DNA of 64,000 nucleotides from NCBI RefSeq assembly GCF_028595325.1, contig NZ_JAQQXR010000002.1, positions 558,001 to 622,000 on the forward strand, in the 5' to 3' direction. The notes under the pieces are model-generated. The model was given only the letters and a program-made list of their open reading frames with translations, did not search any database and was not told the DNA's origin. The stretch comes from Janthinobacterium fluminis (GTDB taxonomy: Bacteria; Pseudomonadota; Gammaproteobacteria; Burkholderiales; Burkholderiaceae_D). Position numbers and translations under genes: made by a program. Shown here piece after piece: positions 9,339 through 18,717 of the stretch (position 1 is its first letter; every line of letters starts with the position of its first letter).

Positions 9339-9574
9339 TTCTTGAAATCTCTCCAAATATTTCATTTTTGAAAATATTAGTATATTTTCTTGCATTTTCC
9401 GTATAATGCTCGATGGGCCAGAGACGGCCGGCCATGCCGGCGCGCTTGCTCCGGTTTGATCGGCCTCAGCCGGCCACGCGGCCGGCGCGGGACAATGGTA
9501 TAGCCGGCCTCATGCGTGGCGCGGCGTTTCCGGCATTCCTGATATGCTTGCATTTTTCATATTAATACTCACCA

Positions 9575-10642
9575 ATGACAAACCGGATCAACTACCTTGA
9601 CGGGCACCGCGGCCTAGCCATTTTGCTGGTCATCGGCTACCACGTGTTCAGCCGTTGGAGCGAACTCGTCCCTTACGGCGCCCAGTTCGCCAATATTCCC
9701 CTGTTCAAGGCCGGCTGGGTGGGCGTCCAGCTATTCTTCCTGATTTCCGGTTTCGTCATCCTGATGACGCTGGAAAAGTGCCAGGGGGCACGCGACTTCC
9801 TGTACCGGCGCTGGCTGCGGCTGTTCCCGGCCATGCTGATCTGCGCCTTGCTGATCTACCTGACTGCCGGCTTCTTTCACGAGCGTCCGGCCGGCATGCC
9901 GCCGGCCAGCAGCTTGCTGCCCAGCCTGACCTTCATCGAGCCGCAATGGTGGGAAAGCCTGCTGGGCAGCTCGCCGGGCTATTTGGAAGGCTCGTTCTGG
10001 TCGCTGTATGTCGAGGTCAAATTTTATGTTTTTTCGGCCCTGGTTTTCTATGCCTTCGGCCGGGAGAAGTTAATCTATGCCATTTTTGGCGCCTACGGCT
10101 TGGCCATCGGCGTCGCCATGGCGAACGCGCACATCGAGCACGCCTATCTGGCGGCACTGCACGCCGGGCTGACCCAACTGTCCTTCATCCACTTCGGCTG
10201 GTTCGCCGCCGGCGCCGGTTTTTACCTGTTTCACAAGTCGGGCGCGCGCCGCTGGTTCTGGCTGTCGCTGGCGGCGGCGCTGCTGAGCGCCGGTCTGGCC
10301 GCCGAGCCCAGCCTGAAGCACGCGATGGCGGCGATGGCGATCGCGGTCCTGTTCGCCGTTTCCGTGGCCAGCAAAAAAATCCAGTCCGCGCTGAACAACC
10401 GCCTGCTCGTCACGATGGGGGCCATCAGTTACCCGCTGTATCTGCTGCACGAAAACATGCTCATCTCGATGGTGATCAAGCTGGGAAAAATGGGCTGGTC
10501 CATCCCGCCTATCCTGCTTCCCGCGCTGCCGCTGCTGCTCTTGTGCGTGGCGGCCTATGTCATTGCGACTTTCGGCGAGAGGGCGGTCCGGGCGGCGATC
10601 GAGCTGGGCCGGCGCAACCTGCTGCCGCTGCCGGCGCGCTAG
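9575..10642 (+). CDS. Acyltransferase 3 family protein (EPS O-acylation)
   Basis: 355 residues with about ten membrane segments. The start NYLDGHRGLAILLVIGYH carries the acyltransferase-3 signature, including the conserved His pair. FFLISGFVI (about residues 55-63) is also typical. These integral enzymes transfer acetyl, succinyl or other acyl groups to cell-surface sugars. In this position it most likely decorates the EPS repeat unit or a lipid carrier intermediate. It stands apart from the upstream operon by 264 bases and may have its own promoter; the ribosome site before its ATG is poor. Confidence 0.88.
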   Translation: MTNRINYLDGHRGLAILLVIGYHVFSRWSELVPYGAQFANIPLFKAGWVGVQLFFLISGFVILMTLEKCQGARDFLYRRWLRLFPAMLICALLIYLTAGFFHERPAGMPPASSLLPSLTFIEPQWWESLLGSSPGYLEGSFWSLYVEVKFYVFSALVFYAFGREKLIYAIFGAYGLAIGVAMANAHIEHAYLAALHAGLTQLSFIHFGWFAAGAGFYLFHKSGARRWFWLSLAAALLSAGLAAEPSLKHAMAAMAIAVLFAVSVASKKIQSALNNRLLVTMGAISYPLYLLHENMLISMVIKLGKMGWSIPPILLPALPLLLLCVAAYVIATFGERAVRAAIELGRRNLLPLPAR

Positions 10643-10814
10643 GTGGGGAGGGGGGCGGCATCAGGCCGCCCCGGCGTCGCCCGGCTGTCGCTTTACGAGG
10701 CGAGGGCGCTTGAGCCGGCGGCGCATTCATTTCAACTAAACAGAGAATTGTGGTCTGGCAATTTAGTTTGTCTCTGATTCCTCAGGAAGAAACTATGCCA
10801 TTCAAATACCATTG

Positions 10815-10848
10815 CGCCATGCCGCGCACCGAGGTGCGCGGCATGGCG
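10815..10848. terminator. Perfect 16-bp hairpin between convergent genes
   Basis: Two 16-base arms are exact complements around a two-base centre. The hairpin lies 15 bases from the stop of the minus-strand PEP-CTERM gene and after the + strand acyltransferase, so it probably ends both transcripts. It lacks long T-tracts on either side, so termination may be inefficient or need Rho. Confidence 0.55.
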
Positions 10849-10863
10849 TGATCGTCGTTCTTA

Positions 10864-11628
10864 TCAGGCTTGTTTGCGCTTGAGCAAGGCCAATGACAGC
10901 AGGCCCAAGGACAGCATCATCCACGTTCCTGGTTCAGGGACGGGCGACAGGGGCGCCGTGTAGATCGTCAATACCGAATTGAATATGTTCAGCGAGGCGA
11001 GGGATGGAGATTTTTGCTCGCGGTCCCAAGGATCGAGCGCATTCTGATCGTAGTAGTAGGTATAGGTCGCATTGCTGCCGACGAAGGAGTTGAGCGCCAG
11101 CGTCAGCGCGTCGCTGCCGGCCCCGAAGTGGTCGCTCAGCTCAAAGGTTTGCGTGCCGTTAAGGTTATCCTTGACGTAGGACAATGGGTCATGGTGCGGC
11201 GTCGCGTTCGCGGTTTGAATGTTCAGTCTGGCTTGATTGTTTGCCGTGCCTGGCGTACCCGGCAGATAGCGCGGGTCGTTGGGAACTGCCCCCACTGCCA
11301 GCTTGCCGCCCAGGCCACCGGACAGCGAGTAACCAATGATCTTGTAGCCACTCTGGGCCAACAGGGACATCGACATGCCATATTCAAAGTTGTCGGCAGG
11401 GAGGCCACCTGACAGGACATTCGAACGTGTGCGCAAGGTATCGAGCGCCAGTGTGGTGACGCCGGCAGTCGAGCTCAGTACGGAGAAACCCGGCTGGCTG
11501 TAACCGTCGTTAAAATTATTGATCGAAAAACCGTTCAGCACGACGGACTCAGCCTGTGCGCCCGCTGCGGCGGACAGCAACAGCGAGGCGAATAGCGTGG
11601 AGGCAAAATGTTTGGGTAGCAATTGCAT
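10864..11628 (-). CDS. PEP-CTERM sorting domain protein
   Basis: 254 residues from the ATG at 11628, which has an AAGGA ribosome site eight bases upstream and begins a good signal peptide (ends near AGAQA). A frame extension to 11697 is not needed. The C-terminus shows VPEPGTW, a hydrophobic stretch and KRKQA, the tripartite PEP-CTERM signal recognised by exosortases. The middle part is rich in Ser, Asn, Gly and Thr with no recognised domain. It lies inside the EPS locus near xrtB, so it is a likely exported matrix protein. Its base composition is less GC-rich than its neighbours. Confidence 0.88.
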   Translation of the reverse strand: MQLLPKHFASTLFASLLLSAAAGAQAESVVLNGFSINNFNDGYSQPGFSVLSSTAGVTTLALDTLRTRSNVLSGGLPADNFEYGMSMSLLAQSGYKIIGYSLSGGLGGKLAVGAVPNDPRYLPGTPGTANNQARLNIQTANATPHHDPLSYVKDNLNGTQTFELSDHFGAGSDALTLALNSFVGSNATYTYYYDQNALDPWDREQKSPSLASLNIFNSVLTIYTAPLSPVPEPGTWMMLSLGLLSLALLKRKQA

Positions 11629-11707
11629 GGCAGGTCCTTGTTGGATATGAAAAATGATACAAATGGAAATACCCGGCAATTGTGATCTATATTGCAATTA
11701 TTTGCAA

Positions 11708-11722
11708 ATGGACATTTTCTAT
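11708..11722 (-). promoter_or_regulatory. 15-base motif shared upstream of two PEP-CTERM genes
   Basis: Read on the minus strand, ATAGAAAATGTCCAT lies 80 bases before the PEP-CTERM start at 11628. A 13/15 match lies 100 bases before the PEP-CTERM start at 30507. Both are on the coding strand in AT-rich DNA. This could be a regulator site or a promoter element; chance is not excluded with only two copies. Confidence 0.3.
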
Positions 11723-11865
11723 CGTGCGCGAGGGACGCCTCCCTTAGGCGTATTGTAGATTTTCAAGCTGTACTGGGCTGACATGGCCGATGGCGCGCGC
11801 CGCCAGTTTGCGCCGGCGGCGCGCCCGCTGCGATACTTTCCGCACGCGGGCGCGGGGCGCCGCCG

Positions 11866-13167
11866 CTAGCGCGCCTGCGGCTCTTCCACAACGGAAAGAA
11901 ATTCAAATTTGCCGTTCGGGCCGCGCGGGATGGCGCCGACCACTTCGACCTCGACCTCGACGTCGGGCACCCGGTACAGCAGATTGGCGACCAACTGCGC
12001 GGCCACGTCCGGCGACAGCGTCGTCATCGGCACCACGCGCAACAGGAAGCGGGCATTGCCGCGGTAAATGATCTGCCCTTCGAGCACCTGGGCGGCGTCC
12101 TTGAACACATGGCCCAGCGGGCCCACCTGGCGGCCGTCCGGCAGCACGATGACGCGTTCGTTGCGGCCGTGCACAGATTCGATGACGGGGAAGACGCGGC
12201 CGCAGGCGCAGCCCTGGGCGGCCAGGGTGACGCGGTCGCCCGTGCGGTAGCGCTGCAAGATGGTGGCGCGGTTGTTCAGGCTGGTGCCGACCAGCTCGAT
12301 CTGGCCTTCCGTGTCGAGCAATTCGACGTCGCTGTAGTCGGTCAGCAGGTGGTAGTTGCCCTGTTCGCAGGTGCCGATGGCGACGACGCGCTCGGCCTGG
12401 CCGTACCAGTCGAAGGTGGCCACGCCGAAGGTGGCGTCGACGCAGGCGCGCACCTCCGGCAGCAGGGTTTCGGAGGAGGTCATGATGCCGCGCAGCGCCG
12501 TGCCCTGGTAGCGCCGGCCGTTCGCCTTGAGCCAGTTGGCCAGCGTCGCGATCGACGAGGGATAGGCGTGGATGACCGTGGGGTTGAAGCGTTCGAGGGC
12601 CTCGATGTAGGCGCCGACGGTCTGGGCCGACAGGTGGTAGGAGGACATCAGCAGCATGTTGCCGACCCAGTCGCGGCACCAGTAGCGGCCGTCGCGCGGC
12701 GCGGCGGCGCAGGCCATGTCGCCGCGCAGCGAGGCGCGGCGCTCGCCGTGGCGGTAGCCGATCCAGCGCAACTGGCGGTAGACGAAGGCTTCCTCGCGCA
12801 GCACGCAGGCGAGATCCTGGATCACCGTCAGCGGCTGGCCGGTGCTGCCGCTGGTCTTGATGGTGCCGCGTATCAGGCTGCCGAGGCGGCGCGGGCGCAG
12901 GAATTGCGCCGGACGGGTCTTCAAGTCGATCTTGCTGATCAGGCCGGCGGTGTCGCTGATACGCCGCGGCGCCGCGCCGTGCCCGGCCGGCGCCAGGCCG
13001 AGGCTGCGCCGGCGTTGTGCGATGTAGCTTGCCAGCGCCTCGGGCGAGCGTTCATTGCGCGCCAGGCGCGGATAGAGGCAATATCTGGCCCAGAAGCCGC
13101 GAACCAGTTCGCGCAATAGGGAGCGTAGGGAAAATCGGAGCGAATAGATCCACATACATAATACCAA
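11866..13167 (-). CDS. CapK-like adenylate-forming enzyme (phenylacetate-CoA ligase family)
   Basis: 433 residues. The TSGSTGQPL segment (about residues 105-113) is the AMP-binding loop of adenylate-forming ligases, and the overall architecture matches the CapK/PaaK-like proteins found in capsule clusters. The reaction in polysaccharide loci is unknown; activation of an acid for attachment to a sugar is a reasonable inference, given the acyltransferase and UDP-sugar acid genes nearby. An internal ATG at residue 5 is an alternative start. It is the third gene of a minus-strand block after the heparinase-like and glycosyltransferase genes. Confidence 0.85.
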   Translation of the reverse strand: MVLCMWIYSLRFSLRSLLRELVRGFWARYCLYPRLARNERSPEALASYIAQRRRSLGLAPAGHGAAPRRISDTAGLISKIDLKTRPAQFLRPRRLGSLIRGTIKTSGSTGQPLTVIQDLACVLREEAFVYRQLRWIGYRHGERRASLRGDMACAAAPRDGRYWCRDWVGNMLLMSSYHLSAQTVGAYIEALERFNPTVIHAYPSSIATLANWLKANGRRYQGTALRGIMTSSETLLPEVRACVDATFGVATFDWYGQAERVVAIGTCEQGNYHLLTDYSDVELLDTEGQIELVGTSLNNRATILQRYRTGDRVTLAAQGCACGRVFPVIESVHGRNERVIVLPDGRQVGPLGHVFKDAAQVLEGQIIYRGNARFLLRVVPMTTLSPDVAAQLVANLLYRVPDVEVEVEVVGAIPRGPNGKFEFLSVVEEPQAR

Positions 13168-13286
13168 GTCGTAGCATAGCGCCGCGCGGCGGCGGGGCTG
13201 GTTAAGAGGGGGAGGTGCCGGCTTTGCGGCGGAGCGTGCTATTAAAAAAACATTGCGTCATGATAACATTAATGGGGCCGGCCCGT

Positions 13287-14507
13287 TCATGCGGGCGGCG
13301 CGGCGATCAGGCGGTAGCGCGCCGCCACCTGCTGCGCCAGCACGCGGTAGCTGCGGGCCGCCTCGATGTAGGCCGGGCCGGCGGCGGCGCGGCGGCGCGC
13401 GGCGTCCGGGTCGGCCAGGATGGCCAGCAAGTGCTGGGCCAGCTGGTCCGGCGTGCTGCCGGCCAGCCAGCCGGCCTGGCTCTCGGTGAGCACGGTGACC
13501 TGGTCCGGAATGTCGTTGCCGACCGCCGGCATGGCCAGCGCCAGGTATTCCAGCAGCTTGGTGGGCGAGCTGACGTCGTAGAGCGCGCCGCGGGGCACGT
13601 AGGAGACGGCCGCGTCGGCGCCCGCCAGCAGGGCCCAGGCTTCGGCCGACGGCAGCCAGCCGGTGACGCGCACCGCCTCGCTCAGGCCGGCCGCGGCGAC
13701 ATAGGCGAGCAGATTGGTGACGTCCTGCGGCGTGCTGGAGGCGCCGATCAGCAGCAGGCGCGCGTCCGGCACGCTGCGGCGGACGATGGCCAGGGCGTCG
13801 ACGACGCGTTCCAGTTGGCGCGCCTGGTCCAGGGTGCCGAGGTAGGCCAGCAGCGGCACCGTTTCCCAGCCGGCCGGGCGGGTCGGGGTCACCGTCCGGT
13901 TGGCCAGCAACTCCATGTCGACGCCCATCGGCACGGCCGTCATGCGGGCGGCGGCGATGCCGCGCGCGCGCATGTGCTCCAGCATCGCCTCGCTCTGGAC
14001 GAAGACGTGCTGGGCGCGCGGCAGGACGATGCGGTAGAGGATGGCCTGCTCGACGAGGCCCTTGAGCAAGACCAGGCGGTCGCGCCAGCGCGGCTGCCTG
14101 GCCAGCGTCTGGCGCGACCTTTCGATGCGTCCTTCGCTCATCAGATAGGACACCCAGTAGCAAAAAGGGATGCCCTTGGCGCGGGCGATCAGCAGCGCCA
14201 GCAGGCCGGTCGGCACCATGTCGCGCACCTGGATCACGTCGCAGCGGGACTTGCGCGCGCCCAGCAGGGCGGCCGTGGCGGCGCCGATAAAGCTCAGTTC
14301 GCGCAGCCAGCGGTTCTGGAAGTAGCGGCCGCGGCGCAGCGACACGAAGCCCGGCTGTTCCAGCGCCTGGGCGCTGGCCATGCCGACCAGGTCGCACTGC
14401 ACGGCGTGGCGCGGCAGGTATTTTCCAAAAAGAACCGCCACGTCGGCGCGGAAGGTCGGCACCGGTTCCGGGACCAGTTGCAATATGTTCAGGGAGTCGG
14501 GTGGCAT
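13287..14507 (-). CDS. Glycosyltransferase family 4 protein
   Basis: 406 residues from the ATG at 14507; the frame continues upstream to 14993 but only as a shadow of the next gene, and MPPDSLNILQLV is a normal GT start. The C-terminal half has the GT-B nucleotide-sugar site with SSPTKLLEYLALAMP and the conserved acidic residues. A LAYLGTLD segment marks the second Rossmann domain. It would add a sugar from a UDP or GDP donor in the cytosol. It lies between the heparinase-like gene and the CapK-like gene on the same strand, pointing to joint expression. Confidence 0.87.
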   Translation of the reverse strand: MPPDSLNILQLVPEPVPTFRADVAVLFGKYLPRHAVQCDLVGMASAQALEQPGFVSLRRGRYFQNRWLRELSFIGAATAALLGARKSRCDVIQVRDMVPTGLLALLIARAKGIPFCYWVSYLMSEGRIERSRQTLARQPRWRDRLVLLKGLVEQAILYRIVLPRAQHVFVQSEAMLEHMRARGIAAARMTAVPMGVDMELLANRTVTPTRPAGWETVPLLAYLGTLDQARQLERVVDALAIVRRSVPDARLLLIGASSTPQDVTNLLAYVAAAGLSEAVRVTGWLPSAEAWALLAGADAAVSYVPRGALYDVSSPTKLLEYLALAMPAVGNDIPDQVTVLTESQAGWLAGSTPDQLAQHLLAILADPDAARRRAAAGPAYIEAARSYRVLAQQVAARYRLIAAPPA

Positions 14508-14606
14508 CAAGGGTAGGCAGTGGATGGGAGGAGCACGGGCCGCGGGCGGCGCGAAAAAGTGGTCACTATACCATCGTCGCGCGCCGCGCCGCGTCCGTTT
14601 GGGCTG

Positions 14607-14641
14607 CGGCGTGCCATGCCCCTGCCGGGCATGGCACGCCG
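14607..14641 (-). terminator. Hairpin between heparinase-like and GT genes
   Basis: A 14- to 15-bp perfect stem with a five-base loop begins seven bases after the stop of the minus-strand heparinase-like gene. No T-tract follows on the minus strand. It may reduce read-through into the GT gene or protect the 3' end of the upstream message. Its arm shares the core GCCATGCC with the hairpin at 10815-10848. Confidence 0.45.
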
Positions 14642-14647
14642 TTGCGG

Positions 14648-16930
14648 CTACTTCTGCGCCACCACGGTCGTCAGCGCGCTCGGCAGCGTCAGTTCGCGCG
14701 TGCCGATCTTCAGCGAGCGGGCGCCGCTGGGCAGCGTCGTCAAGGTCGTGACGGGGCGCTTGCAGCCGACGTCGAGCACGACCAGGAATTCCGCCTTGTA
14801 GTTGGCGACGGCCTTGACGAAGGCGCCATGGGCCTCGAAGGTGCCGGCCTTGGGCGGCGGCGCCGGGCGCGTGGTGTAGGGCGCGGCGCTGTCGTTGATC
14901 AGCGACTTGATGCACAGCGAGCGGTCGACGTTGGTGATCTGCAGCACGCCGTCCGCGCCGAGGTTGATCGGCGCGGCCGCGTGCAGGTTCCACTCGTATT
15001 TGCGGGCCAGCGGCGAATCGAGCCGGTCGAGCACGACGACGACATCCTGGTCGCGCAAATACCAGACCTTGCGGATCGCCGACTTCATCGCCACGACGGT
15101 GTCGCTGTTGTAGGCCGGCGTCGCGTCGCCCTCGGCGAAATCGAGGGTGGGGGTGGTCGAGAAGGCCGTGATCTTGCCGTTGCGGCCCAGGTTCTTCACG
15201 CCCTCCGTGCCGATCTGGCCGATGCCGCCGTCGAAGGTGATGGCGTTGTGCGCCTTCGTCGTGCGATACCAGTCGACCGCCAGCGGCGAGTAGAAGTAGT
15301 CCGAATAGCCGGCCTCGGTCAGCAGGCGGCGCCCGCCGCTGTCGATGACCAGGCCGTTCTGGTCGGCGTGGCTGTGGTTATACGAACCGTAGGGGCTCGA
15401 TTTGAAGAACACCGAGGTGCGCTTGGGCGTCGTCATGCTGCTGTGCATGGCCACCCAGCCTATGCTCGGGTACAGCGCGGCGTCCGGCGGCGCCACCGGC
15501 GTGATGGTGGAGGAGGGCAGGGGGTAGGGCGCTTGCACCAGGCTCAGCGCGTCCTCGGCGCCGGCCAGGTTCTGGTAGTACCAGGCGGCGTTGGCCGACT
15601 TGACGCGCCCGGCGAAGGCTTTCGGGTAAATCACCATCGGCTTGATCTCGTGCTCGTCGCCGAACACGTGGCCGGCCGCGCCCGGCGGTTCGAAGTGCAT
15701 GAAGAATTGCATGAAGCCGACCGACCAGGGCTTGTCGAACAGGCTCACGCCCGTGGCCTGGCCCAGCGGCTGCCACACTTGCAGGGCGGCGTCGCAGGTG
15801 TATTCGGCGTAGGCGGTGCCGTTGGCGAAGCCGCCTTCCGGGCCGCTCCAGGCAAACACGGCATTGAGGTAGGCGCGGTAGGAGAAATCGAACCAGTTGT
15901 TGGCCTCGGGAATGTCACCGAGCGACAGCGTGGCGATCAGCGCCAGGAAGCCCAGGGTGTTGCCGCCGTGCGAGTCGAACGGCGTCTGGTCGAGCCGGCC
16001 GTTGTCGCGCGACAGGTCGGCGTAGAAGGCGCCCGCCCGCACATTGACGTTGGACAGCCAGCGGGCCTTGCGTTCCGCGCCCAAGTTGGTCGTCAGGAAG
16101 TCGACGGCCTTGATCATCGACAGCGCGATCTTGCGCGTGAGCTGGTCCTGGTTCACATACGAGGTGGGGCCGGCGACGGGGTCCAGCCCGGCCAGCTGGT
16201 CGCCGCGCCACAGCGCCTCGTTCAGGTAGCGGGTGTTGCCGGTCAAATAGTACAGCAGCGAGGCCGATTCGAGCTGGCGGCTGAAAAAGTCGATCTTGCG
16301 GTTCAGGTCGCCCTGCTGGTCGGACTTGGCCGCCGTCAGCGTCGTGCTGGCGTAGGCCAGCGGCCACATGGTGTCGGCGATGGTCGCCGTCGTCAGCATC
16401 CGCGTCTCGACCTGGTTGGTCAGCGTCGTCAGGGCGGCGCTGCGCGCGGTCAGCATGGCGCTCGGCCACAGGTCCTTGCGCGTCACCGAGGGCGGCAACT
16501 GGCGCGGCCGCGCCTTCAGCAGGGCGGCCGCGCGGATGGTGGGCGACTCGGGCACCTCGAACACCTTCGAGGTGGCGTTGATGACGAAGGTGCGCGGGGT
16601 CGACCATTCGACGACGGTGGACGGCCGCACGCGCCAGCTGTAGGTGCCGGCCGGCAGCGCCTTGCTCGGTAGCAAAAAGCCGCGCGTGCTGGTGTAGGTG
16701 GCGACGACGACGCCGCCGGAACTGAGTTCCACCGTATACGAGGGGGGCAGCGTGCGGTGCCGGGCCCAGGCGAACGATGGCGGGTTTTGCGGCTGCACCT
16801 GGAGGAAATCGGGCGTCGGCTTGATCACGGCTGGATCCGTTGAAAACGCCCAGTCCGCGTGGCTGGGCGCGGAGGCCGCGGCCAACAACAAGGCGATTGC
16901 GCCCGCCATTTTATTCTTGCTGTAAATCAT
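14648..16930 (-). CDS. Secreted heparinase II/III-type polysaccharide lyase (DUF4962 N-terminus)
   Basis: 760 residues with a signal peptide (residues 1-25, ends SHA). A GGAGGT ribosome site sits seven bases before the ATG, which fixes the start. The N-terminal part contains a fibronectin-like segment and a DUF4962-like domain. A toroid-type helical domain follows. The C-terminal heparinase II/III beta domain has the signature YNHSHADQNGLVID (about residues 510-523). Such enzymes cleave uronate-containing polysaccharides by beta-elimination. In an EPS locus it may trim, release or recycle the polymer in the periplasm. The predicted ManNAc-uronate precursor path in the same locus would supply a suitable acidic substrate. 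Confidence 0.87.
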   Translation of the reverse strand: MIYSKNKMAGAIALLLAAASAPSHADWAFSTDPAVIKPTPDFLQVQPQNPPSFAWARHRTLPPSYTVELSSGGVVVATYTSTRGFLLPSKALPAGTYSWRVRPSTVVEWSTPRTFVINATSKVFEVPESPTIRAAALLKARPRQLPPSVTRKDLWPSAMLTARSAALTTLTNQVETRMLTTATIADTMWPLAYASTTLTAAKSDQQGDLNRKIDFFSRQLESASLLYYLTGNTRYLNEALWRGDQLAGLDPVAGPTSYVNQDQLTRKIALSMIKAVDFLTTNLGAERKARWLSNVNVRAGAFYADLSRDNGRLDQTPFDSHGGNTLGFLALIATLSLGDIPEANNWFDFSYRAYLNAVFAWSGPEGGFANGTAYAEYTCDAALQVWQPLGQATGVSLFDKPWSVGFMQFFMHFEPPGAAGHVFGDEHEIKPMVIYPKAFAGRVKSANAAWYYQNLAGAEDALSLVQAPYPLPSSTITPVAPPDAALYPSIGWVAMHSSMTTPKRTSVFFKSSPYGSYNHSHADQNGLVIDSGGRRLLTEAGYSDYFYSPLAVDWYRTTKAHNAITFDGGIGQIGTEGVKNLGRNGKITAFSTTPTLDFAEGDATPAYNSDTVVAMKSAIRKVWYLRDQDVVVVLDRLDSPLARKYEWNLHAAAPINLGADGVLQITNVDRSLCIKSLINDSAAPYTTRPAPPPKAGTFEAHGAFVKAVANYKAEFLVVLDVGCKRPVTTLTTLPSGARSLKIGTRELTLPSALTTVVAQK

Positions 16931-17299
16931 CTTACACCTCCGAGAATGGATCGAAACACCAGGCAGCAGGCAGTCGGCCTTATTGAATATGCGAGAAATG
17001 GTGGTGCCGGTCAGGCTGGCTTGGCAGCGCGGGAAAGCAACCGCCCGGATGGGGTGTCCGGGACGGCGCGCACGGTGCTGGCGCGGGCCGCCGTTGCCGG
17101 ATCAGGAACGGTATCTCAACTATACTACTAGCCTAGAGCAAAGGAAATTGTTAAAGAGCAATCCCCAAGTAAATTTCATTGCCTTGCAACAGCAAGCCGG
17201 CCGCGCACCGCAGGCCGGCGCGCGGCCCCCGCGAGCGGCGCGGATAAATTATAATATCTGCAATTTCTTTCTTCCATTCATTTTCCACTCGGACGTGTC
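16931..17299. promoter_or_regulatory. Divergent intergenic region with candidate promoters
   Basis: This 369-base gap separates the minus-strand heparinase-like operon from the + strand glycosyltransferase operon, so it should hold promoters for both. A perfect TATAAT lies at 17250-17255, 45 bases before the GT start, but no good -35 box is seen 16-18 bases upstream. An AT-rich stretch around 17115-17185 is a second candidate region. No open frame with coding character was seen. Confidence 0.5.
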
Positions 17300-18436
17300 A
17301 TGCGAATTCTCCGTTTCATGGGTTACCCTATCAATAATTGCAGTACGCTGGAACGCATGGTGCTGGCGCAGGCCAGCGAACTGGCGCGCCGCGGCCACCA
17401 TGTCGAAATCGCCTTCGACGGCGTGGTCCGCGCCGAGGCCGAGCGCGAGGCGCGCGCCTTCGCGCCCGACGTGCCCCTGCATGTCGACCTGCCGCCGCTG
17501 AGCGGCATCACGCGCCCGCTGCAATTGCTGCGCTATGTGCGCGCGGCGCGGCGCCTGATCGTCGACGGCAAGTTCGACATCGTCCACCTGTATTTCAACC
17601 CCAACGCGCGCTGGCTGAACCAGCTGGCGCGCTGGCTGCCGCAGGTGCGCTTCGTGCGCACCATCGGCACCACGCCGCTGATCCGCGGCGCGGCGCCGGC
17701 TGTTGTCGGTTTGAAACGCCTGCGCATGGTAGCCGATCTGGCGCATATGGGGCGCGTCATTTGCGTCGGCCAGCATATCGCCGACATGCTGGCCGGTTAT
17801 GGCGTGCCGGCCCCGCGCCTGGCCGTGGTGCCGAACGCCACCGACACGGAGCGTTTCCGGCGGCGCGCGCCGCACCAGGCCGGCGCGCGTCTGCGCCTGG
17901 GCTTCGTCGGCCGCCTGGCGCCGGAAAAAAACATCGAGCTGCTCATCGACGGCGTTGGTCTGCTGGTGCGCGAGCACGGCCTGCGCGACGTCCACCTGAC
18001 CCTGGTCGGCGACGGCGTGCTGCGCGCGCCTTTGCAGGCGCGCGTGGCGCAGCAGGGGCTGGCCGAGCACGTCAGCTTCGCCGGCCAGGTCAGCGACATT
18101 CCGGCCCTGATGGAGCGCGAGTTCGACCTGTACGTGCAGGCTTCGCACAATGAGGGTTGCCCGGCCGCCGTCATCGAGGCCATGGCCTGCGAAGTGCCGG
18201 TGGTGCTGTCGGACATAGACGGCCACCGCCAGGTGGCGCAGCCGGAGCGGCACGCGCTGTATTTCGCCGCCGGCGACGCCGCCGACTTCGCCCGCAGCAT
18301 CGTCGCCGCGCGCGCCGACTACGCCGGCGTGCGCGAGCGGGCCGGCCGCGCCCGCAGCCACATCGTCGCCGGTTACAGCGTGCCGGCGTGGATAGACAGG
18401 GAATTGCAGGTCTACCAGCAATTGATGGCGGCCTAG
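17300..18436 (+). CDS. Glycosyltransferase family 4 protein
   Basis: 378 residues with the GT4 fold: N-terminal MRILRFMGYP opening, FVGRLAPEKN at the second domain start, and SHNEGCPAAVIEAMACEVPVV, which holds the E-x7-E nucleotide-sugar motif. It would transfer a hexose in EPS unit assembly. It starts the second + strand block of the EPS locus. A seven-base hairpin overlaps its stop codon. Donor specificity is not readable. Confidence 0.88.
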   Translation: MRILRFMGYPINNCSTLERMVLAQASELARRGHHVEIAFDGVVRAEAEREARAFAPDVPLHVDLPPLSGITRPLQLLRYVRAARRLIVDGKFDIVHLYFNPNARWLNQLARWLPQVRFVRTIGTTPLIRGAAPAVVGLKRLRMVADLAHMGRVICVGQHIADMLAGYGVPAPRLAVVPNATDTERFRRRAPHQAGARLRLGFVGRLAPEKNIELLIDGVGLLVREHGLRDVHLTLVGDGVLRAPLQARVAQQGLAEHVSFAGQVSDIPALMEREFDLYVQASHNEGCPAAVIEAMACEVPVVLSDIDGHRQVAQPERHALYFAAGDAADFARSIVAARADYAGVRERAGRARSHIVAGYSVPAWIDRELQVYQQLMAA

Positions 18437-18717
18437 TCCGCAGGCCGCGCACGCTTGGCGGCCCGGATTTCCCGCCGATATTGTATTATGTACATGTAAT
18501 CGCGTTTGCGCGGGGCCGACGGCCTGCCGCCGGCGCGAGCGCTCCCCCTTTTTTTTCCTGCCCCGTCCGTTTTCCCCCGTGGCGCGCCGTCCGCGCCGGC
18601 GGGGCTGCGGGCGGCCATGCCGGCGCGGGGGGCATGAGGGGCAGGCGCGGCAATGGTGCCGCGGCGCCCGGCGCAAGACGATTCAGTGATTGGTGAGGTG
18701 TGGTGGTGAAGGTGGAT

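Noticed and set aside
14501..16672. Open frame of 723 codons on the + strand
   Set aside because: It lies opposite the heparinase-like gene and has no signal, domain or ribosome site.
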